Shown here in pieces: positions 28,523-38,864 of a stretch of DNA of 64,000 nt. Numbering within the stretch: position 1 is the stretch's first letter; each line of letters begins with the position of its first letter. This stretch comes from HK1 sp965220535. Its GTDB lineage: Bacteria > Pseudomonadota > Gammaproteobacteria > HK1. The notes under the pieces are model-generated. The model had not been told where the DNA came from. It did no database searches and saw nothing but the letters and a program-made list of their open reading frames with translations. The position numbers and the translations under genes are program-made. The stretch covers positions 3,782,001 to 3,846,000 of the forward strand of contig OZ244833.1 in the NCBI GenBank assembly GCA_965220535.1, read 5' to 3'.

Positions 28523-29599
28523 CTATGACGAATCACCCGATTTCGGCCCCTCTAACTCGTGCTGAATTTCCTTCGCCGTTTTCCCTAGAAGTTCGGTGGC
28601 CTTCGCCGGGGATATCAGTTTTTCGCTCAGTGCCCGGAAGCACAGTCTTTCGAATCGGTTCGCTTTTTCGGCGAGGTCGTCCTTGATCGGCAGCGGTTCG
28701 TCTTTTCGCCATCCGCGGCCGACCGTTTGGAATGCCCGGGCCATCGTCGAATGGCTGATGATTCCTATCTGTTCGAGTCGGACGAGAATCGCTGCCGCGC
28801 TTACCCGGTACAGGTGTTTGAGTTCCATCAGCTCTCGATAGCCGAAGGAATGTCGCCGCCGACCGACTTCTTCTTTGAGGTGTGCTGCGGGCATCAAGAA
28901 CGCGCCGGCAAAGCGCATCGCCGCTTTTTCCTCGTCGACCGACGATTCCGGGTCAATCACCCGGTGCGCGAGTTCATGCGCCAAGGTCATCCGCCGCCGC
29001 TCGATATTGTCGCCGGCGTTGACGACGATCACCGGCACCGGCGGCCTGTTTTTCGAGCGTTTGACCAGGCAGGTAAGGCCGGAAACGCTTTTCGGCAGAT
29101 CGATCACGAAGACCTTGGCGCCTTGCTCTTCCAATCGCTCCGTCATATCGGGGATGGGGTCGCCGCCGAGTTTCCAAGACTCTCGCACCCGGTCGGCCAG
29201 TTCGTCGCTCTCGTCGACGCTCGATAACTTCACCGGATCGAAAGGCGCATCCCATTTTGCGCTGTCCAGATCCAATATCTCCTCGATCGTCAGATATCGC
29301 TCTACATGGTCGAGAACCGCCGCTTCGACGCGGGCGCGATCGCGGGCGGAAGTCCCCGCTTTCTTACGAAAATCGATATCCGCCAGTTCGGCCCCCATCG
29401 GGCTCATGAAATAGCGCAGCGGTTCTCCCAAGGCCTTTGACAGGGCCAGCAACACCCCCGAGCTCGGCATCATTTCCCCGCGCTCGTATTTCCCGAGCGC
29501 CTGTGCCGATACCCGCTCGTTTTCCTCCAGCCGAGCCGATAGGTCCCGCAGGGAGATCCCCGCTTTCTTCCTCGCCAGTTTCAATCTCTCTTTGAACAT
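28523..29599 (-). CDS. XRE-family HTH fused to ImmA/IrrE metallopeptidase
   Basis: A 358-aa regulator. Residues ~1-60 form an XRE helix-turn-helix (ERLKLARKKAGISLRDLSARL, QALGKYERGEMMPS). A linker follows, then an ImmA/IrrE zinc metallopeptidase domain with HELAHRVIDPE near residue 210 and a downstream Glu in EEKAAMRFAGAFLMP. The ATG at 29599 has GGAG about 8 nt upstream. It lies 230 bp upstream of the QueC-like gene on the same strand. CBASS operons can be controlled by a separate HTH repressor and ImmA-like protease (CapH/CapP); here both functions are in one polypeptide, so a role as damage- or phage-responsive regulator of this CBASS is plausible but unproven. Confidence 0.82.
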   Translation of the reverse strand: MFKERLKLARKKAGISLRDLSARLEENERVSAQALGKYERGEMMPSSGVLLALSKALGEPLRYFMSPMGAELADIDFRKKAGTSARDRARVEAAVLDHVERYLTIEEILDLDSAKWDAPFDPVKLSSVDESDELADRVRESWKLGGDPIPDMTERLEEQGAKVFVIDLPKSVSGLTCLVKRSKNRPPVPVIVVNAGDNIERRRMTLAHELAHRVIDPESSVDEEKAAMRFAGAFLMPAAHLKEEVGRRRHSFGYRELMELKHLYRVSAAAILVRLEQIGIISHSTMARAFQTVGRGWRKDEPLPIKDDLAEKANRFERLCFRALSEKLISPAKATELLGKTAKEIQHELEGPKSGDSS

Positions 29600-29614
29600 A
29601 CCGAACTCCGTAAG

Positions 29615-29650
29615 GTTTACATTATTATAGATTATTATTTTTTTGTAAAC
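29615..29650 (-). promoter_or_regulatory. Palindromic operator/promoter of the XRE-ImmA gene
   Basis: Perfect 7-bp inverted repeats GTTTACA (29615-29621) and TGTAAAC (29644-29650) bracket a 22-bp AT-only-like core that contains TATAAT on the minus strand (29624-29629), 25 nt before the start codon. This layout fits autoregulation by the HTH domain. Confidence 0.5.
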
Positions 29651-30135
29651 TACAAAATCCAATAGGGTCGAGGGGAATAACCTCGAAAAAACAGACAGAC
29701 TCGAAAGAAGGCTCCGGATTTAGGTCAGCGCGAAACGCCGCTCCTTAGGAGACAACATAGCAGGATCTGATCCACAATCACCGAACGGCGAGCAAGGTCA
29801 TTCGTCACTACTGCAAATCGCGGAGCGAGTTAGTCTCTGAAACGAAGTCCAATTCAGAATGCTGCCGATGTGCTCCGAAATCTCATGAGCGGGAACGGTA
29901 GTTCAGGCACTTCTAGTCGGCAATGGAGTACGCTTTGCAGGAGCAGGCGTCCGCCGACTACCATGGCTAGGTGTGCTACACGCTCGCTTCGATGGTGTTG
30001 ATGGCTAGCGAGTCGGGTAGATGTGCGAATGGGGTATATTGATCGGCCGTTCGCGGTGTGGGTCCACTGTCATGGGTCCCGAAAGTCGCCATCGATGCCG
30101 GGCAGAGAGTCTTGAGTGAAAGGAGGTAAGCAGTC
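29651..30135. other. Intergenic region, no gene seen
   Basis: About 485 bp between two divergent defence genes. Six-frame reading shows only short interrupted frames. A 6-bp hairpin (cgaggggaataacctcg) near 29668-29685 lacks a T-run. The only clear element is the strong AAAGGAGG ribosome-binding site at the right end. Confidence 0.4.
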
Positions 30136-31463
<1,328 letters not shown>

Positions 31464-31642
31464 GATTCTTGGGGGTCAATCCTAGGGGGATTTTACTCGC
31501 TTGGCAATGATGGAATCGTATTTTCGCTTGTCTGTTGTCTTCGAAGGGGCGGTTTTTTCGCATCGAAGTCGTTTGTGTTTCGAGATGGCGTGGCGAACTG
31601 GGGTAAAATGGCTTCTTCGGAATTGCCGATATTTGCGTTTGT

Positions 31643-31670
31643 TTGTTTCGATATTTGCCCTTCCTATCTT
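31643..31670 (+). promoter_or_regulatory. Probable promoter of the SRP RNA gene
   Basis: TTGTTT (31643-31648) and TATCTT (31665-31670) with 16-bp spacing place a start about 10 nt downstream, at the beginning of the SRP RNA helix. Confidence 0.4.
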
Positions 31671-31680
31671 AGTGGTCGAT

Positions 31681-31792
31681 GGTGACCCGCGTCGGTCCCC
31701 TCGCATCGTCAGGTCGTAAACCCCGTCAGGCCCGGAAGGGAGCAGCGGTAGCGGCTGGTGCGAGTGCCGGGGTGTGGCTGATGCGGGTCGCC
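31681..31792 (+). ncRNA. ffs: Signal recognition particle RNA (4.5S type)
   Basis: Domain IV core is unmistakable: GTCAGGCCCGGAAGGGAGCAGC, with the GGAA tetraloop and the asymmetric loop bases, closed by GCGAGTGCCGGGGTGTGG on the 3' side. The 5' GGTGACCCGCGTC pairs over 13 bp with the 3' GATGCGGGTCGCC, which defines the ends. About 112 nt with no Alu domain, the form found in most Gram-negative bacteria. The RNA pairs with Ffh for co-translational membrane targeting. No clear terminator follows. Confidence 0.93.
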
Positions 31793-31894
31793 TCCATTTC
31801 TTGGTTTATCGAGAATCCTTCGAGGCATCGTCGATCGATCCCTTCGTTCGCTTTGCACGGGCGCTGTCGGGATCGTCGGCAGGTCTTTCGGGTG

Positions 31895-34636
31895 TTATTT
31901 TTTTCCGATGATCGGCTTCGAAAGGGCGGCGATGTCTTGCCTTCGTCTTCGTTGGACGAAGATCACGATGGCGAGCACGAGAAGGGCCGGGAGGTAGAAC
32001 AGTTCTTTCGGCGGGCGTTCGACCGGTAAGGCTACCGAAGCGATTTCGACCGGTTCGTCCCCGTAAAAATCGAACGAGCGGGCCAGTTCGATGAAGGGGG
32101 TGCCCGGCAGGGGCTCTTCCATCGTTACTCTTTGATCGTCGATGGTGAGGAACATGCCGGCTTGCGCGATGCGTGCGATGCCCCTTTCGCTACGCTCGTT
32201 CGAGGACAAGCCGTCTTGCGCCGGCGGTGTTTCCAAGGCGATATGAAGGGTGGTGGAGGTCATGAGATCCGGATCGTTGAAATCCGGTCCGTCGATGACC
32301 AAGCGCAGCGGGGTGCCAAGGGGGAGGTCGGAGGCGATCTCGGCAATGGCCGAGCCGGGATGCAGTCGGTAGGGTTCGATCAGGCGATCCAGCCAGAATC
32401 CGGGTCTTAGCAGGGTGAAGACCACCAGCAGGAGGGCCACGCTTTCCGCCAGGCGATTGCGGGTCAGGAAATATCCTTGGGTCGCCGCCGCAAAAAGCAT
32501 CATCGCGATGACCGCCACGAAGAAGACGAACAATCCTTTGAAGAAGCCGACGTCGATCAACAGGAGTTCGGTGTTGAAGATGAAAAGGAAGGGAAGGATC
32601 GCGGTGCGGATGTCGTACATGAAGCCTTGGATGCCGGTACGGATCGGATCTCCGCCGGAAATGGCGGCGGCGGCGAATGCCGCAAGCCCGACCGGTGGCG
32701 TATCGTCGGCGAGGATCCCGAAATAGAAAACGAAAAGATGCACGGCGATCAGCGGTACGAGCAAGCCGCTTTTGGCGCCCAAGGCCACGATCACCGGAGC
32801 CATCAACGAGGAGACGACGATATAGTTCGCGGTGGTGGGCAGGCCCATGCCGAGGATCAGGCTCATGATCGCCACCAAGACCAGCATCAACATCAAATTG
32901 CCGCCGGAAAGGAATTCGACGAACTCCCCGACCACCTGATGCGCTCCGGTCAAAGAGATCGTCCCGACGATCACTCCCGCCGCCCCGGTCGCCACCCCGA
33001 TCCCGATCATATTGCGGGAGCCGGCGATCATTCCCTCGAAACACTCTCGCACCCCGCGCCTCAACGCCTCGGGCATCGAAGCGATGCCAAGGTCAGCAGG
33101 ACGGGTGTGACCGCGGCGCATCAGGAATTTGAGAGGGTGTTGGGTCAGGGAAATCACGATCATCGCCATCGATGCCCAAAATGCGGAGAGCGACGGGGAT
33201 AGCCTTTCGATCATGATGCACCAGATCAAAATCACGATCGGCAATAGATAGAACAAGCCCGTCAACGCTGTCGCCCCGCTCGGCGGTAGGTGAGTGATCG
33301 GGGTATCGGGGGAATCGACCGTCAGATCCGGGGATTTGGCGGCCATCCATAAAAGAACGATATAGATGATGCAACAAAGCAGCACGACCGCGAGCAACGA
33401 AAACTCCGGCAATAAAAGTTTGATCCAGCCAAGGCCGTAATAGACCCCCGCTCCGAGCGCGGCGAGGGCGATGAAGCCGAAAAGAAAGCCGGTGATCTTT
33501 TGCAGCAAGGAGAATCTCGAGGGGTGTTTGGGCAATCCCTCGAGGTTCAACTTCAGCGCTTCCAAGTGCACGATATAAACCAGCGCGATATAGGAGGCAA
33601 GGGCGGGGATCAAAGCGTGGCGGATGATATCCGGATAACTGACGCCGGTGAATTCCGAGATCAAAAAAGCGGCGGCGCCCATGACCGGGGGTGTGAGCTG
33701 ACCGTTGGTGGATGACGCCACTTCCACCGCGCCCGCTTTTTCCGGGGAAAATCCGGTGCGCTTCATCAAGGGGATGGTGAAGGTGCCGGTGGTAACGGTA
33801 TTGGCGATCGACGAACCGGAGTAGATTCCGCTCAGCGCCGATGCCATGACCGCGGCTTTTGCCGGACCGCCCCGAAAATGTCCGAGCAAGGCAAAGGAGA
33901 GTTTGACGAAATAGTTGCCCGCTCCCGATTTCTCCAAAATCGCACCCAAAAGAACGAAGAGGAAGATCATCGAGGCCGAGACTCCCAAAGCCACGCCGAA
34001 GACCCCTTCGGTTTGGATCCAAAAATGCCACATCGCTTTGCTGAAAGACGCTCCTTTCCAGCGGATCGCATCGGGTACGATTTCAAGGTCGCCGAAAAAT
34101 ACATAGAGCAAGAACACGCCGGCCACGACGACCAGAGGCAATCCCAAGGTGCGATAGACCGAAATCCCGAGAACGAGCATCCCGGTTCCGGCGACGATCA
34201 GATCTGGGGTATTGGCGATTCCCGCGCGCACCGCGATCCCGTCTCGAAAGACCAAAAGATATAGACAGCAGGCGATACCGGCGAGCGCCAATATCCAATC
34301 GTAGGAGGGAATCGAATTGCGGGGGCTGGTTTTGAACAGCGGAAAGGCCAGCGCCGATAGAAAAATGGCGAAGGCGAGGTGAATGAATCGTGCTTGATCG
34401 GTGTTGACGGTGAGATTGATCCCTACAATCTCGCTGAGCGAAAAGGGGAGATTGGAGGATATATAAAGTTGGAATAGCGCCCAAATAAAAGCGGTGACGG
34501 TGATGAGGCTTCCTTGCCATCCATGTAGGCTTCGGCCGCCGGTATCGTGGCGGGCGACCAAGCGTTCGGCTCGCTTACGATCCGCGGCGGTGGAGTCGAT
34601 ATTGTCGAGGGGCAATTCGGTGGCCTCGGATTTCAA
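31895..34636 (-). CDS. TAXI-type TRAP transporter, fused small and large permease subunits
   Basis: A 913-aa membrane protein that fuses the 4-TM DctQ-like and 12-TM DctM-like parts, as usual for TAXI TRAP systems. Numerous hydrophobic segments are seen, with DctM-type motifs such as GIYSGSSIANTVTTGTFTIP, and later MGLPTTANYIV and LADDTPPVGLAAFAAAAISG. It uses an ion gradient to import a solute delivered by the periplasmic protein encoded just upstream. A terminator-like hairpin separates the two genes, so binding protein and permease may be made at different levels. Substrate unknown. The C-terminus adds a periplasmic region of about 120 residues between the last membrane helices. Confidence 0.9.
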   Translation of the reverse strand: MKSEATELPLDNIDSTAADRKRAERLVARHDTGGRSLHGWQGSLITVTAFIWALFQLYISSNLPFSLSEIVGINLTVNTDQARFIHLAFAIFLSALAFPLFKTSPRNSIPSYDWILALAGIACCLYLLVFRDGIAVRAGIANTPDLIVAGTGMLVLGISVYRTLGLPLVVVAGVFLLYVFFGDLEIVPDAIRWKGASFSKAMWHFWIQTEGVFGVALGVSASMIFLFVLLGAILEKSGAGNYFVKLSFALLGHFRGGPAKAAVMASALSGIYSGSSIANTVTTGTFTIPLMKRTGFSPEKAGAVEVASSTNGQLTPPVMGAAAFLISEFTGVSYPDIIRHALIPALASYIALVYIVHLEALKLNLEGLPKHPSRFSLLQKITGFLFGFIALAALGAGVYYGLGWIKLLLPEFSLLAVVLLCCIIYIVLLWMAAKSPDLTVDSPDTPITHLPPSGATALTGLFYLLPIVILIWCIMIERLSPSLSAFWASMAMIVISLTQHPLKFLMRRGHTRPADLGIASMPEALRRGVRECFEGMIAGSRNMIGIGVATGAAGVIVGTISLTGAHQVVGEFVEFLSGGNLMLMLVLVAIMSLILGMGLPTTANYIVVSSLMAPVIVALGAKSGLLVPLIAVHLFVFYFGILADDTPPVGLAAFAAAAISGGDPIRTGIQGFMYDIRTAILPFLFIFNTELLLIDVGFFKGLFVFFVAVIAMMLFAAATQGYFLTRNRLAESVALLLVVFTLLRPGFWLDRLIEPYRLHPGSAIAEIASDLPLGTPLRLVIDGPDFNDPDLMTSTTLHIALETPPAQDGLSSNERSERGIARIAQAGMFLTIDDQRVTMEEPLPGTPFIELARSFDFYGDEPVEIASVALPVERPPKELFYLPALLVLAIVIFVQRRRRQDIAALSKPIIGKK

Positions 34637-34704
34637 AAAAACAGATTCGGGTCAAAATCTCGAAGGACAAAATCCCGGCATTTTCGAAGGCGGCATCTTT
34701 AAAA

Positions 34705-34754
34705 AGCGAAAAAAGCGATTCTCCGGAAGTCGAATCGTCATCCGGAGAATCGCT
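34705..34754 (-). terminator. Rho-independent terminator/attenuator after the TAXI binding-protein gene
   Basis: On the minus strand a perfect 14-bp stem (34741-34754 with 34714-34727; AGCGATTCTCCGGA) with a 13-nt loop is followed by TTTTTTCGCTTTTT. It sits 38 nt after the binding-protein stop and before the permease gene, so it likely limits permease expression. Confidence 0.8.
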
Positions 34755-34791
34755 GTTCGAAGCCGCAGCAAGAGAACCGAGGGAGGGTCGC

Positions 34792-35760
34792 TTACATCCA
34801 GCCGCGCTCTTTATAATATTTCATGGCTCCCTCGTGCAAAGGAGCGGAGATGGAATCTTGAATCATCTCCTTTTCGTTCAAGTTCGCGAAGGCCGGATGC
34901 AACTTCTTGAACTGATCGAAGTTGTCGAAAACCGCTTTGACCACGGTATAAACCGCCTGTTCATCGACCTTGGCGCTGGTGATGAAGGTGGCGCCCACGC
35001 CGAAGGTGCGGATATCCTTTTCATTATTGTACATCCCGGCGGGGATCGTCGCCGTACGATAAAAAGAATTGTCGGCAATGAGCTTGTCGATGGCCATACC
35101 GGTCGCGTTGACCAAATGGGTGGGACAAGTCGCAAGGGATTCTTTCGTCAGGGCCGAAGGGTGGCCGACCAGCCAGAAATAGGCATCGATCTTGTTATCG
35201 CAGATCGCTTGTCCGGTTTCGGCCGATTTGAGTTCGGAGGCGAGTTTGAGATCGCTTCGCTTCCAGCCGAGGGCTTCTTCGATCACTTCCCAAGTGCCGC
35301 GGGTGCCGGATCCGACATTGCCGATATTGACTCGCTTGTTCTTCAAGTCGGTGATATTGTCGACTCCCGAATCGTCGCGGGCGATGATGGTTACCGGCTC
35401 CGGATGCACGGAAAAGACCGCTCTTAGATCCTCGAACTTTCCCTGATCTTCGAACTTGGAAGTGCCGTTCCAAGCGTGGTATTGCCAATCGGATTGGGCG
35501 ACGCCGAATTCCAGATCTCCGGATCGCACCGTATTGATATTGTAGATGGAGCCGCCGGTGGATTCGACGGAACAGCGAATGCCGGTTTCCTTGCGCATCT
35601 TGTTGACCAAGCGACATATCGCACCGCCGGTCGGATAATAGACCCCGGTGATTCCCCCGGTGCCGATGGAGATGAAACGATCCGCCCCGAAGGCCGGGGC
35701 GAGCGATGCGCTGCCGAGAGCGAGGGTCAGTGCGAAGGCTGCAAGACGTACAGTTTTCAT
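34792..35760 (-). CDS. TAXI-family TRAP solute-binding protein
   Basis: A periplasmic binding protein of 322 aa starting at ATG 35760 (AAGGG 8 nt upstream) with a clear Sec signal peptide (MKTVRLAAFALTLALGSASL...APAFGA). The mature protein opens with the TAXI hallmark ISIGTGGITGVYYPTGGAICRLVN and continues with RCSVESTGGSIYNI, VNIGNVGSGTRGTWE. It captures a small organic solute for the TRAP permease encoded downstream. In-frame codons upstream of 35760 are not a signal peptide and are excluded. Confidence 0.93.
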   Translation of the reverse strand: MKTVRLAAFALTLALGSASLAPAFGADRFISIGTGGITGVYYPTGGAICRLVNKMRKETGIRCSVESTGGSIYNINTVRSGDLEFGVAQSDWQYHAWNGTSKFEDQGKFEDLRAVFSVHPEPVTIIARDDSGVDNITDLKNKRVNIGNVGSGTRGTWEVIEEALGWKRSDLKLASELKSAETGQAICDNKIDAYFWLVGHPSALTKESLATCPTHLVNATGMAIDKLIADNSFYRTATIPAGMYNNEKDIRTFGVGATFITSAKVDEQAVYTVVKAVFDNFDQFKKLHPAFANLNEKEMIQDSISAPLHEGAMKYYKERGWM

Positions 35761-35871
35761 GGTGGTTTCCCTTTTTGTCGGAGGGTGAACGATCATCGCG
35801 TTCGGGATAAAGAAAAGAGGCTTTTTTCGAAGGGCGGGTATCGATCGCCATACGATCGCCAAGCAACGATA

Positions 35872-37095
35872 TCAAGCAGGACTCATGCCGCGCAGACGCT
35901 CGGAGCGTCGGCGCAGGATTTCGAGGGTCGTCAACAACGCGACGGAAAGAGCGACCAAAATGGTCGCGACCGCGAGGATGGTCGGGCTGATTTGTTCGCG
36001 CAACCCCAAGAACATTTGCCAAGGCAGGGTTTTTTGGCCGGCGGATCCGATAAAGAGGACCACCACCACTTCGTCGAAAGAGGTGATGAAAGCGAAGAGC
36101 CCTCCCGATATGACCCCGGGAAGGATCAGCGGCATCTGGATGCGGAAAAAAGTGGTGATGGGGTTCGCTCCCATATTGGCGGCGGCCCGGGTCAGCGATC
36201 GATCGAAACCGACCAAGGTCGCGGTGACCGTAATGATGACGAAGGGAATGCCGAGTACTGCATGGGCCAAAATCACTTTGATATAACCCACCAGGTCTTT
36301 GTTCATGCCGATGGATTCCTCCATCTGATTTCCCAATGCCGAATAGAAGAAAAACATCCCGGTGGCGGAAATGATCAAAGGCACGATCATCGGCGATATG
36401 AGAATGGCCATGATCGTTCGCTTCGCCGGCATATTGCTTTGACTTAGCCCGATCGCGGCCAAGGTACCCAAAGAGACCGAAATGACGGTCGCGATCGGCG
36501 CGATGATCAGCGAGTTCCAAAGCGAGCGCAACCATTCACCGTTGGAATCCGCTCGCAGACCGAAGAAGTCCATATAGTGTCGCAGCGAATAGCCATCGGG
36601 ATCGAGGCGCAGCATTTTGTCGGTGAAAGTGAAAAAGTCCTCGGCGTTGAACGATAAGGGCATCACGACCAATATCGGGGCGATCAGGAAGATGAAGATC
36701 AAGGCGCATAGAGCGCGGAATGCGTAATGCCATAAAACTTGTCCGGTGGTGAGGTAAGGAAGCAAGCCCTCTCGGTAGCGTCGGTTTTGAATCCAATACA
36801 TCATCCAAGCCGATAGGTGGCCCAATAGAAAACCGAAAATGCCGCCGGGGAGTCCGGCGAAGATCAGGCCGACGACGGCAAAGCCCAAGCGATTGATCCA
36901 GCATGCCAAGCGTTCGTTTTTCAGCAGACGAAAATAGATGAATGCCAGCGATGCCTGCACCGCGGCTCCGATGCCCATGCCGATGAGTGCGGCACCGTGA
37001 ATATTGGCGATCAAAAGACCGCAGGCCCCGCCGAACAACAAAAAGATCGGTAGCGTCTTGGTCAAAGGTTTGGGGGAAAAGACGGTGGTTTGCAT
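35872..37095 (-). CDS. ABC transporter permease, PotC-like
   Basis: Second permease of a spermidine/putrescine-type importer. The 407-aa protein is longer than typical PotC (~260-280 aa) because of about 130 extra N-terminal residues with further hydrophobic segments (LLFGGACGLLIANIHGAALIG, VVGLIFAGLPGGIFGFLLG). The usual permease core follows, with an EAA-like loop (AAANMGANPITTFFRIQMPL). The ATG at 37095 lies 7 nt after the PotB-like stop. The added N-terminal membrane region is unusual for PotC but the core assignment is clear. Confidence 0.88.
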   Translation of the reverse strand: MQTTVFSPKPLTKTLPIFLLFGGACGLLIANIHGAALIGMGIGAAVQASLAFIYFRLLKNERLACWINRLGFAVVGLIFAGLPGGIFGFLLGHLSAWMMYWIQNRRYREGLLPYLTTGQVLWHYAFRALCALIFIFLIAPILVVMPLSFNAEDFFTFTDKMLRLDPDGYSLRHYMDFFGLRADSNGEWLRSLWNSLIIAPIATVISVSLGTLAAIGLSQSNMPAKRTIMAILISPMIVPLIISATGMFFFYSALGNQMEESIGMNKDLVGYIKVILAHAVLGIPFVIITVTATLVGFDRSLTRAAANMGANPITTFFRIQMPLILPGVISGGLFAFITSFDEVVVVLFIGSAGQKTLPWQMFLGLREQISPTILAVATILVALSVALLTTLEILRRRSERLRGMSPA

Positions 37096-37102
37096 CGTCG
37101 AT

Positions 37103-38779
37103 TCAGCCCAGTTTGACATTGTCGATGCCGACGATTCGATCATAAGTCCAATAAAGAACGAGGACCACCATCAGCAGAATCGTTCCCAACGCCGCCGCCA
37201 GCCCCCAGTTGAGCGATCGGGAGATATGGTAGGCAATCCGGTTGGAGATAAAAACGCCATCGGTGCCGCCGACGATTTCGGGGGTGATGTAATAGCCGAT
37301 GGAGAGGATGAAAACGAGAATCGATCCGGCTCCGATACCGGGGATCGACTGGGGAAAATAAACGCGCCGAAAAGCGGTCCAATCGTCGGCTCCCAAGGAT
37401 TTCGCCGCCCGTACATAACTCGGGGAAATCGTTTGCATGACCGAATACATCGGCAGGATCATGAAGGGCAGCAGGATATGAGTCATCGCGACGATCGTGC
37501 CGATCTGGTTGTTGATGATTTCCAGTCGATTGTCGCCGGCGACGATTCCGAGCCAGACCAGCGTTTCGTTGATCACGCCCTGCTGTTGCAGCATGACTTT
37601 CCAAGCCGATGTGCGCACCAACAAGGAAGTCCAAAAAGGCAGGAGAACCAAGATGATCAACAGATTGGCGGTGCGCATGGGCAAGTTGGCCATCAACCAT
37701 GCAACCGGATAACCGAGCAAGATACAAGCAAGAGTGATGATCAGCGACATCTTGATGGTGCGTACGAACAAAGTGATCAAAATGCGTTTGTTTTCCGGCT
37801 GGACTGTCACCCCGTCCAATGATTTGCGCATATCCACGGCGTTGAGGAAATATCCCGAGGTATAGTCGCTCGAGTGCACCTTGATGGTCTGCCAGACTTC
37901 GGTGTCTCCCCAATCTTTATGTACCTTGCGCATGAAGGAAGTGAAATCGAGGGGGAAATCGATGGCTTCGTCCGATAGCCCCGCGATCGGATGCCGTGAT
38001 AATTCCGCCGGCCAATCATTGCTGTCGACGGCGATATTCGATCGCTGAATATCATGTATCAAAGCGACCGGGATCGACTCCCAAGGCTTCGTTTGCGCTA
38101 TATCTTCGCCCTTGATCAAGGTGGAATAAAGAGCCCAAGCGGTATATTCGCGGGTGGCGAGGGGGAGCGCTTCGGCGATCCTTTTCGAAGGGCTGAAATC
38201 GATATCGAGGGCCGGTAGTTCGCCGTGGAGTTTTTCGATGCGGTTGTATTGTCGGTCAAGCAGTTCGCGGTCGGCGTCGCTGTCGTTGCCGGCGGCGAAG
38301 AGCGCAAGCCAAGTCCCGGCATCCTCCCAGCGGGCGTCGGAGGCGATCAGGATTTTTTCGATGTCTTGTCCGATATCGTCGAGCTTGCGTCCCGACCTTC
38401 TAAAAAGCGATGATATCCCGGTTTGTTCGTAGTTGAGTCTCGAACCCAGCCGGGTATGTTTTTTGGCTTCGACGGCGAGAAAGAGATCGAAATAGAGCGC
38501 TCGAAAAATATCCTCGGAAGGCAAAGGGGGATCATGTCCGTTCCACTCATTAATTGCGGCGATCGTCTTGGGAAGGGTGTCGTCGACGATTTTGTTATCG
38601 ACCGAACGAAAGAGCATATTGGCGATCGGGGCGATAAAAGTCAGCAGCACGAAGATCAGCAAGGGCATCACCAAGAGCAACGCCCGTAGTTTTTCTCGCC
38701 GCAGGGCCTTGGCCAGCGATCGCTTGAGCGGAGTGCCGTCCGCCGCCAGTATGCCGCTATCCTTGCCGGTTGCGATCAT
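37103..38779 (-). CDS. ABC transporter permease, PotB-like, with large periplasmic insert
   Basis: First permease of the polyamine-type importer. At 558 aa it is about twice PotB length. TM1 (LRALLLVMPLLIFVLLTFIAP) is followed by roughly 260 hydrophilic residues that would lie in the periplasm, then the normal multi-TM core with an EAA-like loop (AAKSLGADDWTAFRRVYFPQSIPG). Long first loops of this kind occur in a subfamily of putrescine-type permeases. The gene follows the binding-protein gene after 85 nt that contain a hairpin. Confidence 0.87.
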   Translation of the reverse strand: MIATGKDSGILAADGTPLKRSLAKALRREKLRALLLVMPLLIFVLLTFIAPIANMLFRSVDNKIVDDTLPKTIAAINEWNGHDPPLPSEDIFRALYFDLFLAVEAKKHTRLGSRLNYEQTGISSLFRRSGRKLDDIGQDIEKILIASDARWEDAGTWLALFAAGNDSDADRELLDRQYNRIEKLHGELPALDIDFSPSKRIAEALPLATREYTAWALYSTLIKGEDIAQTKPWESIPVALIHDIQRSNIAVDSNDWPAELSRHPIAGLSDEAIDFPLDFTSFMRKVHKDWGDTEVWQTIKVHSSDYTSGYFLNAVDMRKSLDGVTVQPENKRILITLFVRTIKMSLIITLACILLGYPVAWLMANLPMRTANLLIILVLLPFWTSLLVRTSAWKVMLQQQGVINETLVWLGIVAGDNRLEIINNQIGTIVAMTHILLPFMILPMYSVMQTISPSYVRAAKSLGADDWTAFRRVYFPQSIPGIGAGSILVFILSIGYYITPEIVGGTDGVFISNRIAYHISRSLNWGLAAALGTILLMVVLVLYWTYDRIVGIDNVKLG

Positions 38780-38809
38780 GGGAGATCGATCGTGCCGTCG
38801 ATTTATCGG

Positions 38810-38850
38810 GATCGATAAGGCCGGGGCTCGAATCGAACCCCGGTCTTTTT
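38810..38850 (-). other. Intra-operon hairpin downstream of the polyamine-binding protein gene
   Basis: A 13-15 bp stem (38819-38831 with 38833-38845, core ccggggctcga/tcgaaccccgg) starts about 20 nt after the binding-protein stop. On the minus strand it has no T-run after it, so it more likely protects the 3' end of the upstream message than terminates. On the plus strand it would look like a terminator (TCTTTTT), but no plus-strand gene precedes it. Confidence 0.55.
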
Positions 38851-38864
38851 ATCCCGAAAAGCAA

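Noticed and set aside
29651..30135. Possible transposase remnant between the regulator and the Cap4-like gene
   Set aside because: Some frames looked vaguely transposase-like, but no conserved motif or terminal inverted repeats could be found.
38810..38850. tRNA-like sequence (TCGAATCGAACCCC)
   Set aside because: The bases form a simple palindromic hairpin; no cloverleaf, acceptor stem or anticodon arm can be drawn.
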